From Bradyrhizobium canariense (lineage in GTDB: Bacteria > Pseudomonadota > Alphaproteobacteria > Rhizobiales > Xanthobacteraceae), in the NCBI RefSeq assembly GCF_018130465.1, contig NZ_JAFCKJ010000012.1:62001-126000 (forward strand): a DNA stretch of 64,000 nt, in the 5' to 3' direction. The notes under the pieces are model-generated. The model made no database searches and was not told the origin of the DNA. It saw nothing but the letters and a program-made list of their open reading frames with translations. Shown one piece after another: positions 1 through 7,494 of this stretch; position 1 is the first letter of the stretch, and every line of letters begins with the position of its first letter. The translations under genes and the position numbers were made by a program.

Positions 1-270
1 CATTGCGCGCTGATCGAGGGCGTGCTGGTCTCGTTTCCGCAGCTCGCCGACAAGCTCGACGTCGAGCGCATCCCGTGGCCGCGCCCGCGGCAGGCCGTGA
101 TCGCACTGGCCGGCGAGGAGAACCAGTCATTGCCGCTGCTCGTGCTGGCGGTTGGAGCGACCTCGCCGCACCAGACCGTCAGCCATCAGGGCCGCGCGTT
201 CATTGCCGACAAGGACGCAATGCTGGCCGCACTCTCCGAACGCCACGGCTTTCCCGATCCGCATCCGTGA
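1..270 (+). CDS. DUF3088 family protein, C-terminal part
   Basis: The frame is open from the first base, so the gene begins upstream and only the last 89 residues are present. The visible text, with VERIPWPRPRQAVI, GEENQSLPLLVL and ALSERHGFPDPHP, resembles the end of the small DUF3088 proteins (about 110-120 residues) common in Bradyrhizobium. In that family a Cys pair lies near the N-terminus, and the HCALIEG stretch at the left edge fits the end of it. No biochemical role is established for the family. A methionine at base 22 could start a shorter product, but the conserved text runs on upstream of it, so I take the gene as cut by the window edge. Confidence 0.7.
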   Translation, partial: HCALIEGVLVSFPQLADKLDVERIPWPRPRQAVIALAGEENQSLPLLVLAVGATSPHQTVSHQGRAFIADKDAMLAALSERHGFPDPHP

Positions 271-398
271 GCGGGAGAGCGTCCGGGGCACGAGAGCCGT
301 CGCGAAACGAGGGAAGATTGACATTGCGTGTTGTCGCTATCGCCTCGCATAGTCGGCGCAGCAAGCAAGTCTGCAAGAAAGTCTGAAAGCCGCTCCTC

Positions 399-968
399 AT
401 GCCCCACCCCCTTCCCGCCCTCATCGTCGTCGACGTCCAGGGTGCGTTCGACGAGTGGGAGGCGGCGGGCAAGCGGCGCAACAACCCGGATGCAGTAGCA
501 CGTATTGCCGATCTCCTGACGGCGTTCAGAACGAGCGGCGCGCCGATCTTCCACATTCGTCATGAGGGCACCAAGCCGTCCTCCTCGTTTCTGCCGACGG
601 GCTCCGGCTACGCCGTCAAGGATGAGGCGCGCGAGCAGCCGGGCGAGATCGTGATCGTCAAGCGCGTCAACAGCGCCTTCATCGGCACCGATCTGGAAAA
701 GCACTTGCGCGCAGGCAATATCCGCACGCTCGTCATCTGCGGCGCCACCACCAATCATTGCGTCGAGACGACGACGCGGATGGCCGGCAATCTCGGCTTC
801 GACGCGCAGCTGGTGCGCGATGCGACCTGGACGTTCGAGCGGGTCGGGCCGGATGGCGACAAGCATTCTGCCGAAGAGATCCATGCGATGACGCTGTCGA
901 ATCTCAACGGCGAATTCGCACGCATCGTCACCACCGATGACGTGATTGCGTCATTCGCGGCAGAGTGA
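399..968 (+). CDS. Isochorismatase-family cysteine hydrolase
   Basis: A 189-residue alpha/beta hydrolase of the isochorismatase-like superfamily, whose members cleave amide or vinyl-ether bonds (nicotinamidase, N-carbamoylsarcosine amidase, isochorismatase). The catalytic triad is readable: Asp12 in VVDVQ, Lys88 in VKRVNSAF, and Cys121 in the signature GATTNHCVETT, followed by the usual helix TRMAGNLGF. Length matches the family. No signal peptide, so cytoplasmic. The substrate cannot be assigned from sequence, and neighbours (a DUF3088 gene and an exported His-rich protein) give no pathway. It probably has its own promoter in the 128-base gap upstream. Confidence 0.85.
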   Translation: MPHPLPALIVVDVQGAFDEWEAAGKRRNNPDAVARIADLLTAFRTSGAPIFHIRHEGTKPSSSFLPTGSGYAVKDEAREQPGEIVIVKRVNSAFIGTDLEKHLRAGNIRTLVICGATTNHCVETTTRMAGNLGFDAQLVRDATWTFERVGPDGDKHSAEEIHAMTLSNLNGEFARIVTTDDVIASFAAE

Positions 969-1132
969 TGGCAGAGTTGCGATCAACGCCGGCGATGCGA
1001 CAATAAATCTCACGACAAGCGCATTTCGCGCGAATCGGAGGCCGATGAAACTGCGTCGTTTCGACGCCCGCACTGGCCGGAACGCGCCGGATGCCCATGT
1101 GTTGTCACACGACATTCAACTGGAGTGATGAC

Positions 1133-1453
1133 ATGAAGTATCTCTTTGTCGCGATGGCCGTCGGTGCTGCGGCGCTTGCCGGCGGGTCGGCGGCGAACGC
1201 GGCCAACCCTTCGAGCGCGAAACAGAACGCGCCGGCCGCTCAGTCAACCGATATCAGCGCGCAGCACAGGCACCACCATCATGGCCATCGCCATCACTGG
1301 CGCCCTCACCACCATCATGGCTATCATCGTCCGCACTACCGCAGCTACGGCTATTACCCGCGGCATCACGGCTATTACGGCGGAGGGCCGTACGGATATT
1401 ACGGCGGTGGCGGTCCCGCCGTGACGTTCGGCTTCGGCGGCAGTCGCTGGTAA
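1133..1453 (+). CDS. Exported His- and Gly/Tyr-rich small protein
   Basis: A 106-residue product. I chose the ATG at 1133 rather than the one at 1091 because TGGAG lies seven bases before it and it opens directly into a signal peptide: MKYLFVAMAVGAAALAGG with probable cleavage after AANA. The mature chain has a His cluster (HRHHHHGHRHHW and HHHHGYHRPHY, about residues 45-65) and a tail of Gly and Tyr (YYGGGPYGYYGGGGP). Such composition could bind divalent metals in the periplasm, but that is inference. Similar low-complexity exported proteins are frequent in Bradyrhizobium. A good intrinsic terminator follows the stop codon. Confidence 0.75.
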   Translation: MKYLFVAMAVGAAALAGGSAANAANPSSAKQNAPAAQSTDISAQHRHHHHGHRHHWRPHHHHGYHRPHYRSYGYYPRHHGYYGGGPYGYYGGGGPAVTFGFGGSRW

Positions 1454-1457
1454 GACG

Positions 1458-1485
1458 AAAGGCCCGCGGAATGCGGGCCTTTTTT
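1458..1485 (+). terminator. Intrinsic terminator after the His-rich gene
   Basis: The stem is formed by AAAGGCCCGC and GCGGGCCTTT around a short GAAT loop, followed by TTTTT. It begins a few bases after the stop of the His-rich gene and sits between it and the convergent amine oxidase gene. The reverse strand has only a weak T tract (from the A's before the stem). Confidence 0.85.
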
Positions 1486-1496
1486 CGCTCGCCAGC

Positions 1497-2768
1497 CTAT
1501 CCCCGCAAGATCATCCCCGCCGTCTGCTGGCCGCTCGCCAGCGCCGCCTCGACTGTTCCCATGTCGGCTCCGCGATAGAGCGCCTCGCCTGAGAACAGCA
1601 CCGGACCGTCGGCCCGCGCGAGGATCCCTTGCGCCTCGCGCGTTCGCGGCGTCGCCCAGGAGTAGGCGCCGCGGGCGTAGGGATCGCGCGCCCAGTTTGT
1701 CGCAGCGGCCGCGACGAGCTCACGCGAGAGATCCTCGCGCGGTTGCTTGAAAATGGCCGCCAGCGAATCGAGCCCGGCATCGATGAGCCCTTGCGGATCG
1801 AGATGCGACAGCGCCGCCGTGCGCGGGCCGCCGAACCAGCCGGTAAGCACGGGATGCTGGTCGGGATATCGCGTCCACCACACCGGGATGGTCTGGTCGG
1901 ATAGAAGGAAGGTCATGTCCGCGAGCTCTTCCTTGCGCTCGCGCCACCATGGCCGCGTGAAACGCAGCAGAATTTTTATCACATTGCCGAAGCCGATGTC
2001 GTCGGCGGCCGCGGCCTTCGCGCGCGCGCTGCTCGGCAGACCGATCTCGCGCAACAGCGGCAGCGGCACGGTGAGGATCACGCGATCGCAGCCATGCACA
2101 TCGCCGCCGGCACAGCGGACGGCCATCGTGCCGCCGGCCTCCTCGATCGCCGACACCACGCAGCCGAAGCGAAACGTCGCGCCAAGCCTGCGGCACTCGG
2201 CCGTCAGGAACTCGATCATCGCACCATAGCCGCCCTTGATGCGCGCCTGCGGGGAGTGCCCGCCATCCATCCATTCCTCGCGCAGCGCCAGTGTGGAGGC
2301 GCGCTCGGGGTCGGCCGCGTCATAGCCCTCGACCATCCGCTCGATTGAATGGCGCAGCCGCGCGTACTCATTCCCGGCAAAATGCCGGCGCAGGAAATCG
2401 GCGACGGTGAGATCGTCCTTCAAGTCCCGAAGCACGGCTTGCAGCTCAGCCTCATGCGGATCGAAGCCATCCTCGCGCACGATGTCTGCGCCGTCAAAGC
2501 TCCACCGCTCGCCTTCGATCCCCTGAAGGGACAGCCCGGCCTCACGCAGCAACGCCCGCGTGACCGGCGCCTCGCCGTGGACGAATTCGGCGCCGCCATC
2601 GGCGGGGTAGCCGAACTCCGAAGTCGACAGCGGATGGATGCGGCCGCCGCAGCGCTCGCGCGCCTCCAGGATCGTCACTGTCCTGCCCGCGCACGCCAGC
2701 TCGCGCGCCGCCATCAGGCCGGCTGCGCCGGCACCGACGATGACGATATGCTCTGATGTTGCCGACAT
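1497..2768 (-). CDS. FAD-dependent amine-oxidase-like oxidoreductase
   Basis: 423 residues, the usual size of the flavin-containing amine oxidase family. The N-terminus carries the dinucleotide-binding fold IVIVGAGAAGLMAARELA (about residues 8-25) followed by the acidic ILEARERCGGRI, which contacts the FAD ribose. The second motif GGAEFVHGEAP (about 58-68) and the C-terminal FAD motif, here VLFSGEALYRGADMGTVEAALASGQ, are typical of monoamine/polyamine oxidases and related desaturases. No signal peptide. The ATG at 2768 starts just before the fold. It lies ten bases downstream of the RibD-C reductase gene stop and reads the same way, so the two may be cotranscribed. Substrate unknown; a primary amine or polyamine is a guess. 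Confidence 0.85.
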   Translation of the reverse strand: MSATSEHIVIVGAGAAGLMAARELACAGRTVTILEARERCGGRIHPLSTSEFGYPADGGAEFVHGEAPVTRALLREAGLSLQGIEGERWSFDGADIVREDGFDPHEAELQAVLRDLKDDLTVADFLRRHFAGNEYARLRHSIERMVEGYDAADPERASTLALREEWMDGGHSPQARIKGGYGAMIEFLTAECRRLGATFRFGCVVSAIEEAGGTMAVRCAGGDVHGCDRVILTVPLPLLREIGLPSSARAKAAAADDIGFGNVIKILLRFTRPWWRERKEELADMTFLLSDQTIPVWWTRYPDQHPVLTGWFGGPRTAALSHLDPQGLIDAGLDSLAAIFKQPREDLSRELVAAAATNWARDPYARGAYSWATPRTREAQGILARADGPVLFSGEALYRGADMGTVEAALASGQQTAGMILRG

Positions 2769-2778
2769 CTCGGTGCTG

Positions 2779-3489
2779 TTACTTGCCCACGGCCTGCGGG
2801 TCGTTCTGGATCAGATAGCGCAGCAGCAAGACACCGCCGCCGAGATCCCGCGTGCTCTCCAGCGTCATCGCGGTCAGCGGTGCACGCCGGTCCCCGTCGG
2901 AGTCCGTCGAATCGAACACGAAGGGTGCGCCCTTGGCGCCATCGATCGCGGGACTGAGGATCAGATTGAACTCGTCGATCAGACCGGCACGCAGGAACGC
3001 GCCGTTGGCGACGCCGCCACCCTCCACCAGCAGGCGCTTCACGCCGAGCTCGCGGTTGAGAATGTCCAGCGTCAGCGCGAGGTCGATCTCGGACTTGCCG
3101 GCAAAGATATAGGACACGCCCTCGCCGCGGAGCCCGGCGAGATGCGAATCGGAGACACTCTCGGTCAGCACGACGACGATCGGATCGCCGCCGATATCGG
3201 AGCGGCCCCAGCCGATCTTGCCCTGCGCATCGAGCACGACGCCATAGGTTTTCGCATCACGTCGCGCGAACCAGCTTTCGCGCGGAAATTTCGCGTCAGC
3301 CGTCGTAGGATAGGGCTTGCCCTTGGCGAACTCCGAGCCGGTGACGCGGCCGATCACCCAGGCATCGCCGCCGAGCTCGTCATGGACCTTCTCGAACCAG
3401 TCCGTCCCCGCCCCCTTCGGGCGCCAGCGGCTCGGATGGGTGCGGCCATCCAGGCTCGAATGCATCTGACAGATGACGTAAGGCTTCAT
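2779..3489 (-). CDS. RibD C-terminal-domain reductase (DHFR-like fold)
   Basis: 236 residues. The start at 3489 (MKPYVICQMHSSLDG) is preferred to the upstream ATG at 3537 because GGAGAT precedes it and the conserved domain begins at once. The protein is a stand-alone version of the reductase half of RibD: MHSSLDGRTHPS near the N-terminus, a central GWGRSD and VVVLTES, and the nucleotide-binding LLVEGGGVANGAFLRAGLIDEFNLILSPAIDG near the C-terminus. Members reduce pteridine- or pyrimidine-type substrates with NAD(P)H. No deaminase half is present, so it is not RibD. It lies in a minus-strand run with a nitrobindin-like gene upstream and the amine oxidase downstream. Confidence 0.85.
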   Translation of the reverse strand: MKPYVICQMHSSLDGRTHPSRWRPKGAGTDWFEKVHDELGGDAWVIGRVTGSEFAKGKPYPTTADAKFPRESWFARRDAKTYGVVLDAQGKIGWGRSDIGGDPIVVVLTESVSDSHLAGLRGEGVSYIFAGKSEIDLALTLDILNRELGVKRLLVEGGGVANGAFLRAGLIDEFNLILSPAIDGAKGAPFVFDSTDSDGDRRAPLTAMTLESTRDLGGGVLLLRYLIQNDPQAVGK

Positions 3490-3508
3490 GCGTATCTCCT
3501 GGCCGCGC

Positions 3509-4183
3509 TCAGGCGGCCGGCTCATTGCCCTTCTCATTCCCCGTGGCGCGGTCGTTCACGATCACCGCGAGGGGATTAAGCTTTGGCGGTGCGACCAGTT
3601 TTAGCGTGTTGGTGTCGCGATGGTTGAACGGCGCGCCGCGCACGAACAGCTCGGTCTGGATCAGATAGGTCCAACTGCCGTCGTCGTTGAAGGTGATGTC
3701 GCAGCGGTAAGCATCGGTGCGGAACGCTTGTTCCAGAAAATCGGTCGAGCAGATCCCGTAAGCGGTGTCGCCGCGCTTGGCGGTGACGGAGATCTCCTTG
3801 TCGTCCGGCCCGGCCTTGCCCGACGCCAGCAGCACCTGCCCGCGCGGGATCGCCAGCGTCTGCATGATCAGCCCGGTCGCGGGCTCCCACAACCAGTAGC
3901 CGACCTGGTCATGGAAGGTGATGTCTTCCTCGGGCGTGTTGATGTGGATGTGATAGCGCAGCCCATAGAGCAGCTGCGGCCCGTTGGCCTGCGGATCGAT
4001 CGGGTCCATCCGGATGCGCTCGATGAAGGTGCGCCGCTCCGGCCCCTCCGCCTTCGGATTGATGTCGATACCCTTGTCGGCCTGCCAGACGCCGGCGAGA
4101 CGGCGGAGCGGGCCGAGATTGGCAAGGCCGTCGGGCGAGACGTCCTCGGGCTCGGTGAAGATATCGGCGGGAAGGGGGAGCAT
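3509..4183 (-). CDS. Heme-binding beta-barrel (nitrobindin/FABP-like) protein
   Basis: 224 residues from the ATG at 4183 (MLPLPADIFTEP), chosen over the ATG at 4219 because AGGACAC precedes it. The text LGPLRRLAGVWQADKGIDI matches the opening strand of the nitrobindin/THAP4-like barrel (GxW motif), and the later IHINTPEEDITFHDQVGYWLWEPATG and IMQTLAIPRGQVLLASG are the strands expected of that family. Known members bind heme b through a His. Here the sequence is longer than minimal nitrobindins, with a C-terminal stretch rich in charged and aromatic residues. The heme ligand cannot be assigned with certainty. Nineteen bases separate it from the RibD-C reductase gene, suggesting an operon. Confidence 0.7.
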   Translation of the reverse strand: MLPLPADIFTEPEDVSPDGLANLGPLRRLAGVWQADKGIDINPKAEGPERRTFIERIRMDPIDPQANGPQLLYGLRYHIHINTPEEDITFHDQVGYWLWEPATGLIMQTLAIPRGQVLLASGKAGPDDKEISVTAKRGDTAYGICSTDFLEQAFRTDAYRCDITFNDDGSWTYLIQTELFVRGAPFNHRDTNTLKLVAPPKLNPLAVIVNDRATGNEKGNEPAA

Positions 4184-4301
4184 AGGTGTCCTCGCGTTAT
4201 TGCGAGGCAGCAATAGCATGAGAGCGCTGGCGTGGCTCGTTCTCAGGCCTCACAATCGCGAATGGACATAGGCGCCACGCGCAGACGATACGTGATGCGA
4301 A

Positions 4302-4332
4302 GCGGAGCCGAACCTCCTCGGTTCGGCTCCGC
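4302..4332 (-). terminator. Strong stem-loop downstream of the VRDHR-repeat gene
   Basis: A perfect 12-bp stem, GCGGAGCCGAAC against GTTCGGCTCCGC with a 7-base loop, begins 11 bases beyond the stop of the small minus-strand gene. There is no clear T run on either strand, so it may act as a transcript-end stabiliser or rho-assisted terminator rather than a classical intrinsic one. Confidence 0.5.
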
Positions 4333-4343
4333 CGCAAGGGCGG

Positions 4344-4523
4344 CTAGTGGCGGTGATCGCGAACCTCAGGCTGATTCCGGTGATCCCGGACGATGGGTTG
4401 ATTGCGATGGTCGCGCACGATGGGCGGATCGCGATGGTCGCGGACGATGGTCGTCGCGTTCGAGGGTGTCACCACGTTCGCCAATGCGATCGCGGCGAGA
4501 GCCACTAGGATGTAATTGCGCAT
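4344..4523 (-). CDS. 59-residue exported protein with VRDHR tandem repeats
   Basis: An unrecognised small gene. It starts at an ATG preceded by AGAAGG with eight bases of spacing. The first 24 residues are a clear signal peptide (MRNYILVALAAIALANVVTP, then SNA-T as a likely cleavage site). The mature part is four copies of a 9-residue unit, (I/E)VRDHR followed by DPP, NQP or NQP, with the last ending RDHRH. The DNA repeats show synonymous and conservative changes, which argues that the protein sequence has been kept. The mature peptide would be very basic and His/Asp-rich, about 35 residues, in the periplasm. Function unknown; metal or anion binding is only a guess. Confidence 0.65.
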   Translation of the reverse strand: MRNYILVALAAIALANVVTPSNATTIVRDHRDPPIVRDHRNQPIVRDHRNQPEVRDHRH

Positions 4524-5120
4524 GAGTCTTGCCTTCTGCTTGGTGGATCACTGCGAGCCACCTGACAACAAGCTAAGATTGATCAGCTCGAATGATATGT
4601 GTCGTCGATCACCCGGCGATGATCGATGCGCTGTCAGCCGTGCCGTCGTCCAATCGGAGGAGAGGCGGGGCGGCGACCGTCACGATCAATCATGATTCGG
4701 CTACGCCCGGACGGGCCTCCTCAGCCGCGATGCGGGGGGCGGTTGCGACATCGCCGTGCCGCTGAAACGGCACGGCAGCAATGCAGTCGAGAGGATGGCG
4801 ACAGCAGGACGCGCAACGAAGCGTGACGACGACGTCATGACCATGTCTTTCGCAATCGACGTCGCCTCTGCCGCAGTTTTAATCAGACACCCGAGCGTCG
4901 GGCTTACGCAGTCAAGCCGCTGACGTTCCGGAATTCGTGAAAATCATGGCAGCTGCCCAAGAGGGCGTCATAAGCATTTGTGTTCGGTGTTCCCGTTTGC
5001 GCCCCGGAATCGCGGTGATAAGATCACCGCCTCAGGATTGTGAAATACACCATAGGCGATGAAGCCACTCCTAAACTAGCGTTCACGTGACGTCCGTTAT
5101 TTTCAAGTGAGTGGTTTGGA
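4524..5120. other. Intergenic region before the LuxR pair
   Basis: No convincing gene. A short open frame at 4626-4826 has no recognisable domain, no good ribosome site and compositionally looks like chance. A hairpin with arms GCCGTGCC and GGCACGGC lies at 4753-4776. The last 70 bases probably hold the promoter of the first LuxR gene; the leader immediately before its ATG (AAGTGAG, then TTTGGAATG) is almost repeated before the second LuxR gene. Confidence 0.5.
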
Positions 5121-6266
5121 ATGCAGCAGGCTTCGGTCGAGAAGTTCTCAGACCTCATCGGCGCGATCTACGACTGCGTGATCGCGCCGGAACGCTGGAC
5201 GGGCGTTCTAAACGAGATTCGCACGGAGCTCGGCTTCGCGACCGCCGTGCTCTCGGCATATAGCCTCACGAACATGAGGATCGGAGTCAATGCCGCCTCC
5301 GGGACCGACCCTGTCCAGACGATGGCCCAGACCAGCATCGAGTATGCACCTGATATCGTCGAACTCTGGGGCGGCGTTGAGCGCATCCGGCAATATCCGC
5401 TTGGAGAACCGATCATTCGATCCCAGGCGGTCCCGGAGGAAATAGTCCTCGGCAATCGCTATCACCTGGAATGGGCTCTCCCCAAGGGCTTGTTCGACGC
5501 CGTCGGCGTCGCCCTCGTTCGCGAGAAAACAATGATCGGCAATGCGACATTCAGTCAGCATCAGTCGGACGGGGCCATTGACGATGCGCAGGTCAGCGGA
5601 TTGCGCGTTCTCGCACCTCACATCCGCCGCGCCGTGATCATCAGCAATCTGTTCGACATGAAGACCGTGGAAGCCGCGACATTCGCCGCGACAGTGGAGG
5701 CCCTGACGGTCGGAGTCGTTCTGGCGGACGACGATTCGAAGATCGTTCACACCAATGCCGCAGCCACAGCCATGCTCGCGGCAAGCGATCCGCTTCTGGC
5801 TCGACATGGCCGCATCGCCGTTCAATCGGCGACCACCACCAGCAGATTGCAATCGGCCATCGCGCAAGCAGCGAAGGACGAGGCGGCACTCGGCCAAAAA
5901 GGCATCGGCATCCCGATCCCCCGCCCGAGCGGAGACCCTCTCGTCATTCACGTTCTGCCGCTGCGCCGCGGCCACATGCGGGCCGGCCTGGTCCAGCGCG
6001 CCGCCGCCGCTCTGTTCGTGGCATCGGCCTCCGGTCCGCCGCAGCTGCCTCACGATGCTCTCATCCAGCTCTACGATCTGACGCCGGCCGAAATTCGTAT
6101 CTTCGAGCTCATCTGCGATGGACAGACACGCGACGTGATCTCGTCGCAACTCGGCGTGTCCGTCAGCACCGTGAAAAGTCACCTCTTGCACGTCTTCGAA
6201 AAGACAGGTTGCCGGCGCCAGGTCGATCTGGTCAGGCTGGCAAGGTCGCTGACGTTTCCGGCATAG
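5121..6266 (+). CDS. LuxR-type transcriptional regulator, copy 1
   Basis: 381 residues. The C-terminus, from about residue 318, is a LuxR/GerE helix-turn-helix: LTPAEIRIFELICDG, then VISSQLGVSVSTVKSHLLHVFEKTG and RRQVDLVRLARSL. The first 190 residues, beginning MQQASVEKFSDLIGAIYDCV and containing APERWTGVLNEIR, form a sensory region seen in many rhizobial regulators of this type. The middle (about 190-300) resembles a PAS-like fold (VEALTVGVVLADDDSKIVHTNAAATAML). No autoinducer-binding domain can be claimed. The next gene is a close paralog in the same orientation 58 bases on, so this is a tandem duplication. Ligand and targets are unknown. Confidence 0.85.
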   Translation: MQQASVEKFSDLIGAIYDCVIAPERWTGVLNEIRTELGFATAVLSAYSLTNMRIGVNAASGTDPVQTMAQTSIEYAPDIVELWGGVERIRQYPLGEPIIRSQAVPEEIVLGNRYHLEWALPKGLFDAVGVALVREKTMIGNATFSQHQSDGAIDDAQVSGLRVLAPHIRRAVIISNLFDMKTVEAATFAATVEALTVGVVLADDDSKIVHTNAAATAMLAASDPLLARHGRIAVQSATTTSRLQSAIAQAAKDEAALGQKGIGIPIPRPSGDPLVIHVLPLRRGHMRAGLVQRAAAALFVASASGPPQLPHDALIQLYDLTPAEIRIFELICDGQTRDVISSQLGVSVSTVKSHLLHVFEKTGCRRQVDLVRLARSLTFPA

Positions 6267-6324
6267 GGAGGCTCGGTTGACGGTACGCTTTGTCGCCCAG
6301 TGATTTTGAAGTGAGCAGTTTGGA

Positions 6325-7467
6325 ATGCAGCAGGCTTCGGTCGAAAAATTCTCGGACCTCATCGGCAGTGTCTATGATTGTGTGATCGCGCCGGAGCGCT
6401 GGACCGAAGTTCTGGATCAGATTTGCGCCGAGTTCGGCTTTGCCACCGGCGCGCTCTCGGTCGCCAGCCTCTCGAACATGAAGGCCGTCGTCAATGCGGT
6501 CTCCGGGTCCGACCTGGCCCAGATGGCCCAGAACGGGGTCGGCTACGGCGCCGACATCATCGAGCTCTGGGGCGGCGCCGAGCGCATTCAGCAATACCCG
6601 CTCGGCGAGCCGATCGTTCAATCCCAGGCCGTCCGGCAGGACATCATTTCCAGCAACCGCTATTATCGCGAATGGGCCCTGCCCAAGGGCTTGTTCGACG
6701 CCGTCGCCGTCGGCCTCGTTCGCGACAGGACGATGGTTGGAAATGCGATATTCAGCCAGCATGAGTCGGCAGGCCGCATCGACGATGCGCAGGTCGACGG
6801 ATTGCGCCTTCTGGCGCCTCACATCCGCCGCGCCGTGACGATCAGCAATCTGTTCGACATGAAGGCGGTGGAAGCTGCCACATTCGCGGCGACGGTGGAG
6901 GCCCTGACGGTCGGCGTCGTCCTGGCCGACGAGGATTCGAAAATCGTTCACACCAACGCCGCGGCCGCGGCGATGCTCGCGGCCGGCGATCCGATCGTGG
7001 CAAGGCATGGCCGGATCGCAGTTCAATCCGCGGCAACCACGGCCACATTGCAATCGGCCGTCGCGCAGGCCGCAAAGGACGAGGCGAGGCTCGGGCAAAA
7101 AGGCATCGGCATCCCGATCCCTCGCCAAGGCAGTGACCCTCTCGTCATCCACGTTCTGCCGCTGCGACGCAGCCACATGCGATCCGGTCTGATCCAGAGG
7201 GCCGCCGCCGCCTTGTTCGTGACGTCAGCCTCCGGGCCGCCGCGATTGCCTTACGATGCGCTCAACCAGCTCTATGACCTGACGCCGGCCGAGATTCGCA
7301 TCTTCGAGCTCATCTGCGAGGGACACACACGAGACGCGATCTCGAGTTTGCTCGGCGTTTCCGTCAGCACCGTGAAGAGCCACCTCATTCACGTCTTCGA
7401 GAAGACGGGCTCCCGGCGTCAGGTCGATCTGGTCAGGCTCGCGAAATCGCTGACGTTTCCGGTGTGA
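6325..7467 (+). CDS. LuxR-type transcriptional regulator, copy 2
   Basis: 380 residues, aligned to the preceding gene almost without gaps over the whole length and sharing the first 14 residues exactly. The sensory, PAS-like and helix-turn-helix regions are in the same order, with the recognition helix GVSVSTVKSHLIHVFEKTG nearly unchanged; the two probably bind similar DNA. Differences gather in the N-terminal 120 residues (for instance YSLTNMRIGVNAASG against ASLSNMKAVVNAVSG) and in the linker before the DNA-binding domain, suggesting altered input. The leader just before the ATG also resembles that of copy 1. Converges on the aminotransferase-like gene, whose stop lies 28 bases away. Confidence 0.85.
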   Translation: MQQASVEKFSDLIGSVYDCVIAPERWTEVLDQICAEFGFATGALSVASLSNMKAVVNAVSGSDLAQMAQNGVGYGADIIELWGGAERIQQYPLGEPIVQSQAVRQDIISSNRYYREWALPKGLFDAVAVGLVRDRTMVGNAIFSQHESAGRIDDAQVDGLRLLAPHIRRAVTISNLFDMKAVEAATFAATVEALTVGVVLADEDSKIVHTNAAAAAMLAAGDPIVARHGRIAVQSAATTATLQSAVAQAAKDEARLGQKGIGIPIPRQGSDPLVIHVLPLRRSHMRSGLIQRAAAALFVTSASGPPRLPYDALNQLYDLTPAEIRIFELICEGHTRDAISSLLGVSVSTVKSHLIHVFEKTGSRRQVDLVRLAKSLTFPV

Positions 7468-7494
7468 CCGAGGCTCCCTCCCGCCTCGCACGGG

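Noticed and set aside
4232-4525. Plus-strand frame opposite the VRDHR-repeat gene
   Set aside because: Its Asp/Arg/Gly-rich text is the complement of the repeats; the minus strand has a signal peptide, ribosome site and coherent units.
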